This document shows, piece after piece, positions 55,205 to 63,281 of a DNA stretch of 64,000 nucleotides. The stretch's first letter is position 1; each line of letters begins with the position of its first letter. The position numbers were made by a program, and so were the translations under genes. The DNA comes from Sphingomonas yabuuchiae. GTDB taxonomy: Bacteria; Pseudomonadota; Alphaproteobacteria; Sphingomonadales; Sphingomonadaceae. Where the stretch lies: NCBI RefSeq assembly GCF_014199595.1, contig NZ_JACHNX010000010.1, positions 1 to 64,000 on the forward strand, read 5' to 3'. The notes under the pieces are model-generated. The model saw only the letters and a program-made list of their open reading frames with translations. It did not search any database and had not been told where the DNA came from.

Positions 55205-55440
55205 CCTTGCCCTCCCCCATCCCCTCCCGCTTGCGGGGGGGGGGGGGGCGTGCTTCTTGGCTGGCCCGAACCTACTTTAAAAACGTCTGCCCCATCCCTG
55301 ACGGTCGACAAAGAGAATTGCCCGCGCCTCCAGCCGCTCCCCTCCCGCAGGCGAGTTTCAGGTCGGTCATGCCCCCGGCATGACCTAAACGATGCGGGGC
55401 ATCGTTTACCTGAAACTGGGATGGGGGAGGGCCAAGGTGT
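55205..55440. repeat. Disrupted palindromic repeat region with a G14 tract and an inserted element
   Basis: GCCCTCCCCCATCCCCTCCCGC (55209-55230) then TTGC and a run of 14 G (55235-55248), and further on CTCCCCTCCCGCAGGCG (55337-55353) and GGGATGGGGGAGGGCC are parts of the GGGGAGG repeat family. The three-way-junction element (55354-55417) interrupts the right-hand part. This 292-bp gap between sufE and the ferredoxin gene holds no gene that I can see. Confidence 0.8.
55354..55417. repeat. 64-nt perfect three-way-junction (cruciform) element
   Basis: Outer arms AGTTTCAGGT (55354-55363) and ACCTGAAACT (55408-55417) pair perfectly. Within them are two perfect 9-bp hairpins: GGTCATGCC-CCC-GGCATGACC (55365-55385) and AAACGATGC-GGG-GCATCGTTT (55387-55407), separated by single bases. 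All 56 stem bases are paired in a Y shape. The element sits inside a GGGGAGG repeat. Confidence 0.9.
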
Positions 55441-55469
55441 CTCACTGAGACCGCCCCCCCCAAAAGAAG

Positions 55470-55763
55470 TCATTCCCGCCCCAACCGCGCCGCGATCACC
55501 TCGACATCCTCGTCCGGCGTCACCACCAGCCATTCCCCCGGCCGACGCCCATCCACCAGCGTCACCGCATTCTTCGGGCACAGGCCCAGGCACTTGGTCT
55601 CGATCACCCCGACCGACGCCTTGCGCCCCTTGCCGAAAATTCGCTTGAGCGCCTTCGCCAGCGACGTCTTGCCCTTCGGCCCGAACCCGCCGCCGACCTT
55701 TTTCGAGCATTTGCCGCAAACCAGAACCGTCGCTTCCCAGTCCGCCTTGGCGCGACGGATCAT
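55470..55763 (-). CDS. Thioredoxin-like [2Fe-2S] ferredoxin-domain protein
   Basis: A 97-residue protein: LVCGKCSKKVGGGF (Cys16, Cys19), then GVIETKCLGLCPKNAVTLV (Cys58, Cys62) and EWLVVTPDEDV, the pattern of small (2Fe-2S) ferredoxin-domain proteins related to NuoE. ATG 55763 overlaps the stop of the J-domain gene (ATGA). Redox partner unknown. Confidence 0.85.
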   Translation of the reverse strand: MIRRAKADWEATVLVCGKCSKKVGGGFGPKGKTSLAKALKRIFGKGRKASVGVIETKCLGLCPKNAVTLVDGRRPGEWLVVTPDEDVEVIAARLGRE

Positions 55764-56299
55764 TCGGGCTTCCAGCTGCGCCGCTCCTCGGCGGCGCGCA
55801 GAACCTCATAGGCCGCCTGCACCTGCTGGAACTTGGTCGCCGCATCCGGATCGTTGGGGCGGATATCGGGATGGTTCGCCTTGGCCAGGCCACGCCAAGT
55901 CGCGCGAATCAGGTCGAACTCGGCATCCGGCTCCAACCCCAGTGCGTCGAGCGCGCGCATCTCGTCGCGCGATCGGCTGCCGTCGCCCGGCCCGGCCCAG
56001 GCTTGGTGCTTGGACTGGGCATAGCCTGCGCTGGTCTGCCGTTCCGAGGCTTCGCGCGCGGCGGCTTCCTCCGCGCTCAGGCCCTGAAAATAATCCCAGC
56101 CGCGATTATACTCGGCCGCATGCGCCTCGCAGAAATACCAGCGGTCGGGGCTGTTGGGGGACTTGGGGGCCGGGCAATTGCCCGGTTGGTCGCAACCATG
56201 CCGGTCACAGATACGCACCGGCTCGGCCTCCCGCGACGCGCCATAGCTGCGCCAGCGGGGGAAGCCCCAGTCGTTGGATCGGGTAGAAGAACGCGCCAC
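55760..56299 (-). CDS. J-domain (DnaJ-like) protein
   Basis: About 179 residues. The N-terminus ARSSTRSNDWGFPRWRSYG and a Cys/His region (CDRHGCDQPGNCPAPKSPNSPDRWYFCEAHAAEYN) are typical of an alphaproteobacterial family; the C-terminal J-domain has LIRATWRGLAKANHPDIRPN with HPD and FQQVQAAYEVLR. It should stimulate an Hsp70. I chose GTG 56299 by family similarity; ATG 56413 gives 38 more residues and weak ribosome site. Confidence 0.85.
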   Translation of the reverse strand: MARSSTRSNDWGFPRWRSYGASREAEPVRICDRHGCDQPGNCPAPKSPNSPDRWYFCEAHAAEYNRGWDYFQGLSAEEAAAREASERQTSAGYAQSKHQAWAGPGDGSRSRDEMRALDALGLEPDAEFDLIRATWRGLAKANHPDIRPNDPDAATKFQQVQAAYEVLRAAEERRSWKPE

Positions 56300-56484
56300 G
56301 CCGGCCGATTTAAGCGACTTGCGCGCCGGTGCAAGCGTCCGCACCGCGCTTTGCGGGACAGAGCCTTCAAATGCCCGCTGAATCGCTTGACCGACAATGG
56401 TTCCCTCGGTCATGAATTATCCGTCATCATATATTCATGTCCGTACCGGGCATATGCGGACGCCCAGTTTTGACAGGAGCCAGC

Positions 56485-58065
56485 GTGGCCCAAAGTCGTT
56501 CCTTCCTGGCCACCGCAAGAGCGGACATACCGGCCTCCATCGTGGTGGCGCTGGTCGCCCTGCCCCTCTGCCTCGGTGTCGCGGTCGCGTCGGGCGCCCC
56601 GCCCTTTGCGGGCATGATCGCCGGAATCGCGGGCGGTCTGGTCGTCGGCTTCCTCTCCAAATCGCCTTTATCGGTCGCGGGTCCTGCCGCCGGTCTGACC
56701 GTCATCGTGTTCGAGGCGATCGAGCGGCTGCCCAGTTTCCAGGTCTTCCTGCTGGCCGTGATGCTGGCGGGCATCCTCCAGCTGGCTTTCTCCTTCACCC
56801 GCGCGGGCGTGCTGGCAGAGTTCGTCCCTTCTTCAGTCATCACCGGCATGCTGGCAGCGATCGGCCTGATCCTGATCCTCAAGCAGATCCCCCATGCCAT
56901 CGGCTATGACGGCGATTTCGAGGGCAGCTTCGAATATGCCAACCGGGCGGGCGGCAACACCTTCACCGACCTGTGGACCAGCGTCAGCAACGATATCGCG
57001 CCGGGCGCGGTGCTGATCGGCGCGGTGTCGCTGGCCTTCCTGTTCTGGTGGGATCACGCCAAGCCCAAGCAGGGCCCGCTGCGGCTGCTGCCCGGGCCGC
57101 TGGTCGTCGTCGTCATCGGCGTGGTCGGCAACATGATCCTGGGCGCGACGCGGCCCGACTGGCAGCTGGCGGGCGCGCATCTGGTCCGCGTGCCGGTCGC
57201 TGGCAGCGCATCGCAGTTCCTCGGCCAGTTCCAGCTTCCCGACTTTTCGGCGATCGGCATGGGCGCGGTATGGACCACCGCGATCACGCTCGCCATCGTC
57301 GCCAGCCTGGAATCGCTGCTGAGCGTCAAGGCGGTCGACGAGCTCGATCCGCGCCGCCGCACCACCGACAAGAATTGGGAGCTGATGGCGCAGGGCGGCG
57401 GCAATATCGTCTCCGGTCTGCTCGGCGGCCTGCCCGTCACCTCGGTGATCGTGCGGTCTTCGGCCAATGTCGATGCGGGCGCGGAGAGCAAGCTGTCGAC
57501 CATGCTGCACGCCACCTGGCTGCTGATCTCGGTCGCGCTGATCCCGGTCGTGCTGAACCAGATCCCGCTGGCCGCGCTGGCGGCCGTGCTGATCGCCACC
57601 GGCTACAAGCTGTGCAAGCCCAAGCTGTTCACCGAGCGGTACAAGCAGGGGTGGAGCCAGTTCATCCCCTTCATCGTCACCATCCTGGCGATCCTGCGCA
57701 CCGACCTGCTGATCGGCATCCTGGTCGGGCTGGTCGTGGGCTTCGTCTTCGTCGTGGCGCGCAATTTCCGCCCCGCGCTGACCTATGCCTATGACGATGG
57801 CGACTGCCTGATCCGGGCGCGGCGCAACCTGTACTTCATCCACAAGTACGAATTGCAGAAGTCGCTCGCCAAGGTGCCGGACGGTGCCAATCTGCTGATC
57901 GACCTGTCCTCGACCTCCTATGTCGACCTGGACAATGTCGACATCATCAACGCCTTCATCAAGGGCGCCGACTTCCGGGGCATCAGTGTGATCGTGCGCG
58001 GCGACATCGCCGAGCGGACTGCCCCGCTCATCAATGCCCCATCGACGGGAGTGCGCTACGCATGA
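56485..58065 (+). CDS. SulP-family anion transporter with STAS domain
   Basis: A 526-residue transporter with about 12-14 TM segments: DIPASIVVALVALPLCLGVAVASGAPPFAGMIAGIAGGLV, SPLSVAGPAAGLT and GGLPVTSVIVRSSANVDAGA are SulP motifs. The C-terminal STAS domain contains NLLIDLSSTSYVDLDNVDII. A cluster with carbonic anhydrase suggests bicarbonate transport, though sulfate cannot be excluded. GTG 56485 has CAGGAG upstream. Confidence 0.9.
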   Translation: MAQSRSFLATARADIPASIVVALVALPLCLGVAVASGAPPFAGMIAGIAGGLVVGFLSKSPLSVAGPAAGLTVIVFEAIERLPSFQVFLLAVMLAGILQLAFSFTRAGVLAEFVPSSVITGMLAAIGLILILKQIPHAIGYDGDFEGSFEYANRAGGNTFTDLWTSVSNDIAPGAVLIGAVSLAFLFWWDHAKPKQGPLRLLPGPLVVVVIGVVGNMILGATRPDWQLAGAHLVRVPVAGSASQFLGQFQLPDFSAIGMGAVWTTAITLAIVASLESLLSVKAVDELDPRRRTTDKNWELMAQGGGNIVSGLLGGLPVTSVIVRSSANVDAGAESKLSTMLHATWLLISVALIPVVLNQIPLAALAAVLIATGYKLCKPKLFTERYKQGWSQFIPFIVTILAILRTDLLIGILVGLVVGFVFVVARNFRPALTYAYDDGDCLIRARRNLYFIHKYELQKSLAKVPDGANLLIDLSSTSYVDLDNVDIINAFIKGADFRGISVIVRGDIAERTAPLINAPSTGVRYA

Positions 58066-58700
58066 GGGAATATAAGCAGCTCCTGCTCGCCAATAAGGCA
58101 TGGGCCACCGAACTCCTCGAGGAGAAGACCGACTTTTTTCAGCGGCAGACGGTGGGGCAGAAGCCCGACTTTCTGTGGATCGGTTGCTCCGACAGCCGGG
58201 TGACGCCCGAGCAGATGACCATGACGCCGCCGGGCGGCATGTTCCTGCACCGCAACATCGCCAATCTGGTGCATGACGATGACCTGAACCTGTTGTCGGT
58301 CGTGCAATATGCGGTCGACGTACTGAAGGTCCGCCACGTCATCCTGTGCGGCCATCATGGCTGCGGCGGCGTGCTGGCGACGCTGGAGGGCGGCACGCAG
58401 GGAGCGGTCGACCAGTGGCTGGGCAATGCCCGCGACGTGCTGCACCGCCACCGGGACGAGATCGACGCCCAGCCGGACCAGGCGTCGAAGGTCAACCGGC
58501 TGGTCGAGGTGAACGTGATGGAGCAGTTGCGTCACCTCGCCCGGCTCGACACCATCCAGAAGGCGTTTGCCGAGAAGCGCGAGCTATGGCTTCACGGCTG
58601 GGTCTATGACATGCGCGACGGGCATATCAAAACCCTGCTGGAGATCGATGCGGACACCGATCTCGACGCACTGGCGCGGCCCGACAAGGTATTGGTGTAG
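58062..58700 (+). CDS. Beta-class carbonic anhydrase
   Basis: A 212-residue zinc enzyme. WIGCSDSRVTPE gives Cys42, Asp44, Arg46; ILCGHHGCGGV gives His98 and Cys101. It interconverts CO2 and bicarbonate. Its ATG overlaps the SulP stop (ATGA), so the pair is translated together, a clear hint that SulP moves bicarbonate. Confidence 0.95.
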   Translation: MREYKQLLLANKAWATELLEEKTDFFQRQTVGQKPDFLWIGCSDSRVTPEQMTMTPPGGMFLHRNIANLVHDDDLNLLSVVQYAVDVLKVRHVILCGHHGCGGVLATLEGGTQGAVDQWLGNARDVLHRHRDEIDAQPDQASKVNRLVEVNVMEQLRHLARLDTIQKAFAEKRELWLHGWVYDMRDGHIKTLLEIDADTDLDALARPDKVLV

Positions 58701-58723
58701 GGTTGATCGACACTACCGCCGGC

Positions 58724-58905
58724 TCCCTCCTCCCTGGACAGGGGAGAGGGTTGGCGAAGCTTGCCAGCGTGCTGGCCGAAGCGGGATGGCATGGATCACC
58801 CCACCCCTCCCCTTCAGGGGAGGGGCCGGGGATGGGGCGCTTCCGCAAGCGCGGCGCTCGCGGAAAGGCCCCACCCCAACCCCTCCCCTGAAGGGGAGGG
58901 GCTCA
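58724..58905. repeat. GGGGAGG palindromic repeat cluster
   Basis: CCCCTCCCCTTCAGGGGAGGGG (58803-58824) and CCCCTCCCCTGAAGGGGAGGGG (near 58880-58901) are hairpins bordering a stem CGCTTCCGCAAGCG. Left of it are CTCCTCCCTGGACAGGGGAGAG and TGGCGAAGCTTGCCA. The 330-bp gap from 58701 to 59030 holds no gene; its remaining 125 bp shows nothing that I can name. Confidence 0.85.
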
Positions 58906-59030
58906 TGTTGACTCAATGCAATGTCATATCGCTCTAGCGCAGCTCCAGTGAGGGATTGAACAAACCGAAAGCCCGCGCTGTGCTCGAGAGGGCGAGGGAA
59001 GAACAGAACTTCCGATCGCCCTCAGCCCAA

Positions 59031-61025
59031 TCACTTCGGCAATTGGAACCGGATACCGCTCACGCTGGCCCCACAACCCAGCCCGCCGTCGGGGCGGTAG
59101 GTCTTTTCATAGCGCATCGTGGTGAATGTCTTCTCGGCGGCCTGTGAGAAGATGAAGGGCGGATAGCTGACCAGCGTGCGGACATTGGCGACCCGGCCAT
59201 CGGCACCGATGTCGAACTGGTTGCGGGCCCAGCCCTCGAACCCCCAGCGCTGCGCCTCCTGCGGAAAGGCACTGCTACCGGGAGAAGATACCGCCTTGGG
59301 CGTCGCATCCAGCGTCGCGCATTGCGAGGCGGCCAGTCCGCTCTTCTCGAAGGTCTGGCGCGCCAGGGCCAGATCGCCCTGCCGCTTGGCCGCCGAGGCC
59401 AGCCGGATCAGCGCACCCACGCGCAGCGGATCGCGCGGGTCCAGGCCCTTGTCGTCGGCGACCTGTTGCAGATAGGGCCCCGCATATTTCTCGCCGGTCC
59501 GGTCCGCGATCCACAAACGCAGCGCTGCGCGTGCCTGCGGGTCTTCGGCAAAGGGCTTTTGCGCGAGCAGCGGGCTCATGACGGCGGCATAACGCCCTGC
59601 CCCGCGCCAGTCGCGGTTGCGCCCCTCCTGCGCCGGAATGGCAAAGACCAGTTGCGCGATGGCGGGCATGTCCGATGCGGCGGCCAGCGGCTGGGCCTTC
59701 GCGATCAGGGCGGCGCGGTCATCGCTGCCCAGCGTCGGGTTTTCGAGCATCTGCGCGGCGGCGGCCAGGATGGCGGGCGCCTGCCCCTGGGCCTCGGCCG
59801 CGGCGAGCACGGCGCGCTGTCGGGTCAGCGCATCGGCACCGACCGCACCGGACTTTGCCGGGGCCGCCACGCCCTTCTTCTCCAACCATTCGGCAAAGCT
59901 GGCATTGACCGCATCGCCGATCGCGGGACGGCTATAGGCGGTCGAACAGCGCATTTCCAACCGGACATTGTACCGGAAGAAGGGCGGCAATTCCTTCAAC
60001 TCCTCGGGCAACCAGAACCATTCCCGGACCGCGCGGGCAAAGGCCAGTCCCTTGGCACCACCGCCGGAGGAATAGATGGGCTCGACGCCGAACACCGTTC
60101 CGTCGTCACCGACGCTGAACTGGATCACGGCGACGTCTTCGGGCTTCAGGTCGGTCTCGCCGCCGCATTCGGGCGGGGCCATCATGCTGGCGGCCCTGAA
60201 GCTGCCCTTGGTCGAGCGACCCGCGCCCGTATAGGCCATATATTCGCGGGCGCTGTCCTCGTGATGGGTCAGCAGCGCGGCGATGGCAGCATCCGAACGG
60301 GCGGCGACGTCGCGGAGGTCGACCTTGTTCAGCGTCATGCCACCCAGCAGCGTCACGATCTTGGGCGCCATCCTGTTGGCTTCGTCCAGCCGCCCGGTAT
60401 TCATCGCCAGACGCAGACGTGCCTGCTCCAGCGCGGCCTGGTCGCCCTTGCTGAGCGTGAGCTTCGGCGCCAGCGCATCGGCCTGGGCAAGCGTGGCCTG
60501 CGCCTCGCCCGGATCGGTGAAGGTCTGGGTGCGTACGGTCGCCAGCAGCGCGGCCATCCGCCCGATATCGTCGGGGGACTCCGCCGCCGCCTTGCGATAC
60601 TCGGCCGTGGCATCGGCATAGTCGAGCGATGCGGTCGCGATGCCGCCCAGCTTCATGTGTGCGGCGAACCGGTCCTCGGCCAGCGAGGGGTCCTTGGCAG
60701 GCAGCACGGCCAGACCGGCGCGAATCGCCGCCGCCGCGTCGTCGATCTGCCCCAACCGGAACTGCGCGCCGCCCTTGCGGACCATCGCGATCGCCCAGGT
60801 CCGGCTGCCCGGCTTGACCTGCGCGACGATGCGGTTCCAGGCGGCCAGCGCCGCCGCCGGGTCCTGGCCCGCGTCCAAGGCGGTCGCGGCGTCATATTGC
60901 TGCTGCATGGTCTGGGCCGGAGCCGGAGCCGGAGCCGGAGCCGCCTGCTGCGCCATGGCGGCGGCGCCCGTCGCGACGATCAGTCCCGCCAACGTGGCCG
61001 TTACAAAATTCGTGCTAGTCTTCAT
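59031..61025 (-). CDS. Large exported TPR-like protein with TonB-C-like segments
   Basis: A 664-residue protein with signal peptide (MKTSTNFVTATLAGLIVATGAAAMA) and an Ala/Pro/Gln linker. Helical repeats follow (RKGGAQFRLGQIDDAAAAIRAGLAVLP...). Two segments resemble TonB C-terminal domains: VAVIQFSVGDDGTVFGVEPIYSSGGGAKGLAFARAVREWFWLP and the C-terminal NQFDIGADGRVANVRTLVSYPPFIFSQAAEKTFTTMRYEK. No known name. GGGAGGG precedes ATG 61025. Confidence 0.7.
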   Translation of the reverse strand: MKTSTNFVTATLAGLIVATGAAAMAQQAAPAPAPAPAQTMQQQYDAATALDAGQDPAAALAAWNRIVAQVKPGSRTWAIAMVRKGGAQFRLGQIDDAAAAIRAGLAVLPAKDPSLAEDRFAAHMKLGGIATASLDYADATAEYRKAAAESPDDIGRMAALLATVRTQTFTDPGEAQATLAQADALAPKLTLSKGDQAALEQARLRLAMNTGRLDEANRMAPKIVTLLGGMTLNKVDLRDVAARSDAAIAALLTHHEDSAREYMAYTGAGRSTKGSFRAASMMAPPECGGETDLKPEDVAVIQFSVGDDGTVFGVEPIYSSGGGAKGLAFARAVREWFWLPEELKELPPFFRYNVRLEMRCSTAYSRPAIGDAVNASFAEWLEKKGVAAPAKSGAVGADALTRQRAVLAAAEAQGQAPAILAAAAQMLENPTLGSDDRAALIAKAQPLAAASDMPAIAQLVFAIPAQEGRNRDWRGAGRYAAVMSPLLAQKPFAEDPQARAALRLWIADRTGEKYAGPYLQQVADDKGLDPRDPLRVGALIRLASAAKRQGDLALARQTFEKSGLAASQCATLDATPKAVSSPGSSAFPQEAQRWGFEGWARNQFDIGADGRVANVRTLVSYPPFIFSQAAEKTFTTMRYEKTYRPDGGLGCGASVSGIRFQLPK

Positions 61026-61083
61026 GTCCCCGCGCCCTCCCAAGCCGAGTTTCGCGGGACGCTGCCCGAATTCGCGGGCGAAA

Positions 61084-61474
61084 GCCAGAGGGCCTGTAAG
61101 CCGGGTTCTGTCCACCGGCCGAAGCCGGATGGGCGACCATTCTTCTAGGACGATGCTTGCACATCGCCTCAAGCAACCAACCCGGATAGCGGGCGGGAAC
61201 GCGCCCCGACGCCTTGCGGCGTCATGCCATCCCTATTCGGTCTTGCTCCCGGTGGGGTTTGCCATGCCGTTTCCGTTACCGGACCCGCGGTGCGCTTTTA
61301 CCGCACCCTTTCACCCTGACCTGGCCGAAGCCGTGGCCGTCTGCTCTCTGTGGCACTGTCCCTGGGGTCGCCCCCGCCGGGCGTTACCCGGCACCGTTAT
61401 TCCGTGGAGCCCGGACTTTCCTCGCCCCCGGTTACCCGAGGCCGCGGCCGCCCGGCCCTCTGACTGGGGGTGCG
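61084..61474 (-). ncRNA. rnpB: RNase P RNA (bacterial class A)
   Basis: On the minus strand the conserved GAGGAAAGTCCGGGCTCC lies at 61423-61406 and ACAGAA at 61111-61106. The ends pair: CAGAGGGCC near the 5' end with GGCCCTCTG at the 3' end. Intervening loops such as GGTTGCTTGAGGCGATGTGC fit the specificity domain. It cleaves 5' leaders from pre-tRNAs. Ends are approximate to within about 10 nt. It lies 59 bp upstream of the TPR-like gene. Confidence 0.92.
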
Positions 61475-61521
61475 TGTAGCGGGAATGGGCGGGAGGGCAA
61501 GGGGTTTGTGGTTGAGGTCAC

Positions 61522-61616
61522 GGCGTGGCCTTCGACTTCGCTCAGGCGGAACGGAGGTTGGGGATCAGCCCCATTTCCCCGCCCCGTTCGGGCCGAGCGA
61601 AGTCGAAGCCCACGCC
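61522..61616. repeat. Inverted pair of 'TTCGACTTCGCTCAGG'-type repeats, site 3
   Basis: GGCCTTCGACTTCGCTCAGG (61528-61547) followed by CGGAACGGAGG faces CCCGTTCGGGCCGAGCGAAG (61583-61602) then TCGAAGCCCACGCC. Site lies between rnpB and the amidase. Confidence 0.82.
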
Positions 61617-61624
61617 CCTCCCCC

Positions 61625-62314
61625 TCAATCATCCCCCTGCGGACGCGGCAGCAGCAGCGCCAGCAGGATCATCCGGCACTCCGCATCGATCTCGCCATCG
61701 ATCAACTCGGGCCGGAACCGCCGCTGGAACGCCATGATCGCCGCCATCCGGTCGGTCACGTCATAGCCGAACCGCTCCAGTGCCAGACAGAAGCCCGCCT
61801 CGGTCCACATCGGGTCCATCAGGTTCTTGGTCGGGCGGGGCAGCGCCAGACGCCGCCGGGCCAGCGTCCCCCAGGGGAACAGTTCGCCCGGATCGCGCTT
61901 GCGGGCGGGCGCGATGTCGGAATGGCCGACGATGTTGCCGCGCGTGATGCCGTGCCGCTTCTGGATATCGGCGACCAGTTCCATCACCGCCGCGATCTGT
62001 TCATCGGGAAACGGACGATAGCCCCAGTCATGGCCGGGATTGACGATCTCGATCCCGATGCTCGCGGAATTCACATCCTCGATCGACCGCCAGTGCGACC
62101 GGCCCGCATGCCAGGCCCGCTCCGCCTCGTCGACCATGCGCAGCACGGTGCCGTCCTCGGCGACGAGATAATGGCATGATACCTTGGCCTCCGGATCGCG
62201 CAGTCGGGCGATAGCCGACTCCGCATCCTGCATCCCCGTATAGTGCAATACGATCATGCTGATCGGCAGGCTACGCGCGTCGAAATTGGGTGACGGCGTG
62301 TCGACGATCGTCAT
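61625..62314 (-). CDS. AmpD-like N-acetylmuramoyl-L-alanine amidase with peptidoglycan-binding domain
   Basis: A 229-residue Ami_2 enzyme. ISMIVLHYTGM gives the first Zn His, AWHAGRSHW the next and VGHSDIAPARKRDPGELFPW the last, with catalytic residues. The C-terminal 70 residues (FGYDVTDRMAAIMAFQRRFRP) are a PG-binding repeat. No signal peptide, so cytoplasmic recycling of muropeptides is likely. AGGAGG lies 4 nt before ATG 62314. Confidence 0.92.
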   Translation of the reverse strand: MTIVDTPSPNFDARSLPISMIVLHYTGMQDAESAIARLRDPEAKVSCHYLVAEDGTVLRMVDEAERAWHAGRSHWRSIEDVNSASIGIEIVNPGHDWGYRPFPDEQIAAVMELVADIQKRHGITRGNIVGHSDIAPARKRDPGELFPWGTLARRRLALPRPTKNLMDPMWTEAGFCLALERFGYDVTDRMAAIMAFQRRFRPELIDGEIDAECRMILLALLLPRPQGDD

Positions 62315-62381
62315 GCAACCTCCTGAACGACCCCGGTTCGTCCGCCCCTATTAGCGGCAAGCCTCGCTCAAGGATATGGAT

Positions 62382-63281
62382 TCATGCACCGATCGGCGGA
62401 TCCGTTACGTCGCTTTTCTGATAGACACCGCGCCCGACCGAGGCGAGCTGGAACAGGTCGGTCTGGCCGATTACCGTTTCACCAGCGCCCAGGACCAGCA
62501 GGCCGGTGGGCCGCATCGCGGATGCGATGGTGCGAAAGGCGCGCTTTTTCGGCTCGGCCGCGAAATAGAGCATGACGTTGCGGCACAGCACCAGGTCGAA
62601 CGATCCGCAGGGCGCCGGATCGACCGTCAGGTTCATCTGGCGGAACGAGATGTGGCGCAGCAGCTCCGACCGCACCACCCATTCGTTGTTCGGACGCCCG
62701 TCGAACCAGCGGACCATCTGGCGGATGGGCAGGCCGCGCTGCACCTCGAACTGGGTGTAGCAGCCGCTGCGCGCGCGGGCGATGGCGGCTTCGGATACGT
62801 CGGTCGCGATGATCTCGGGCACCGGCGTGCCTTGCGCCTGTTGCCGCTCGGCGAACATCATCGCCAGCGACAAGGGCTCCTGCCCGGTCGAGCAGCCCGC
62901 GCTCCAGATGCGGGCGCGGCGCCCGTCGCGCTCCACCTCGGCGACCGTTTCGAGGATATGCTCGAAGACATGCGGATCGCGGAAGAACGAGGTTTCGCCA
63001 TTTACCAGCGCGTCGATCACGCGGCCCGCCAGCTGGGGATCGCGCCCGTCGAGGACGGCACAGACCAGCTGGTCCAGCGTTTCCATGCGCCGTTCGCGCA
63101 TTAGGGGCAGGAGTACCGTGTCGACACGGGTCGACCGATGGCTGGCGATCTGCTGGCCGGTCCGGGCCTCCAGCAGCGCACTGAGGACGGCGAGCGACTG
63201 GCCCGACATGGGGGACTGCGCCATCGCCATGCTCCCGGGTCGGACGGGGGGCGCAGGCGTCCAGCTTGAGGCCAGGACCAT
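62382..63281 (-). CDS. cheR: CheR-type chemoreceptor methyltransferase
   Basis: A 299-residue enzyme. The N-terminal helical domain has VIDALVNGETSFFRDPHVFEHI; the SAM domain shows ARIWSAGCSTGQEPLSLAM, EIIATDVSEAAIARARSGCY and FDLVLCRNVMLYF. It methylates glutamates of chemoreceptors. ATG 63281 shares its A with the cheB stop (TGATG). A later ATG at 63230 gives a protein more like usual CheR in length. Confidence 0.93.
   Translation of the reverse strand: MVLASSWTPAPPVRPGSMAMAQSPMSGQSLAVLSALLEARTGQQIASHRSTRVDTVLLPLMRERRMETLDQLVCAVLDGRDPQLAGRVIDALVNGETSFFRDPHVFEHILETVAEVERDGRRARIWSAGCSTGQEPLSLAMMFAERQQAQGTPVPEIIATDVSEAAIARARSGCYTQFEVQRGLPIRQMVRWFDGRPNNEWVVRSELLRHISFRQMNLTVDPAPCGSFDLVLCRNVMLYFAAEPKKRAFRTIASAMRPTGLLVLGAGETVIGQTDLFQLASVGRGVYQKSDVTDPPIGA

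Noticed and set aside
61026-61172. 49-codon N-terminal extension of the TPR-like protein
   Set aside because: It runs into the 3' end of the RNase P RNA gene and precedes a clear signal peptide with a ribosome site at 61025.
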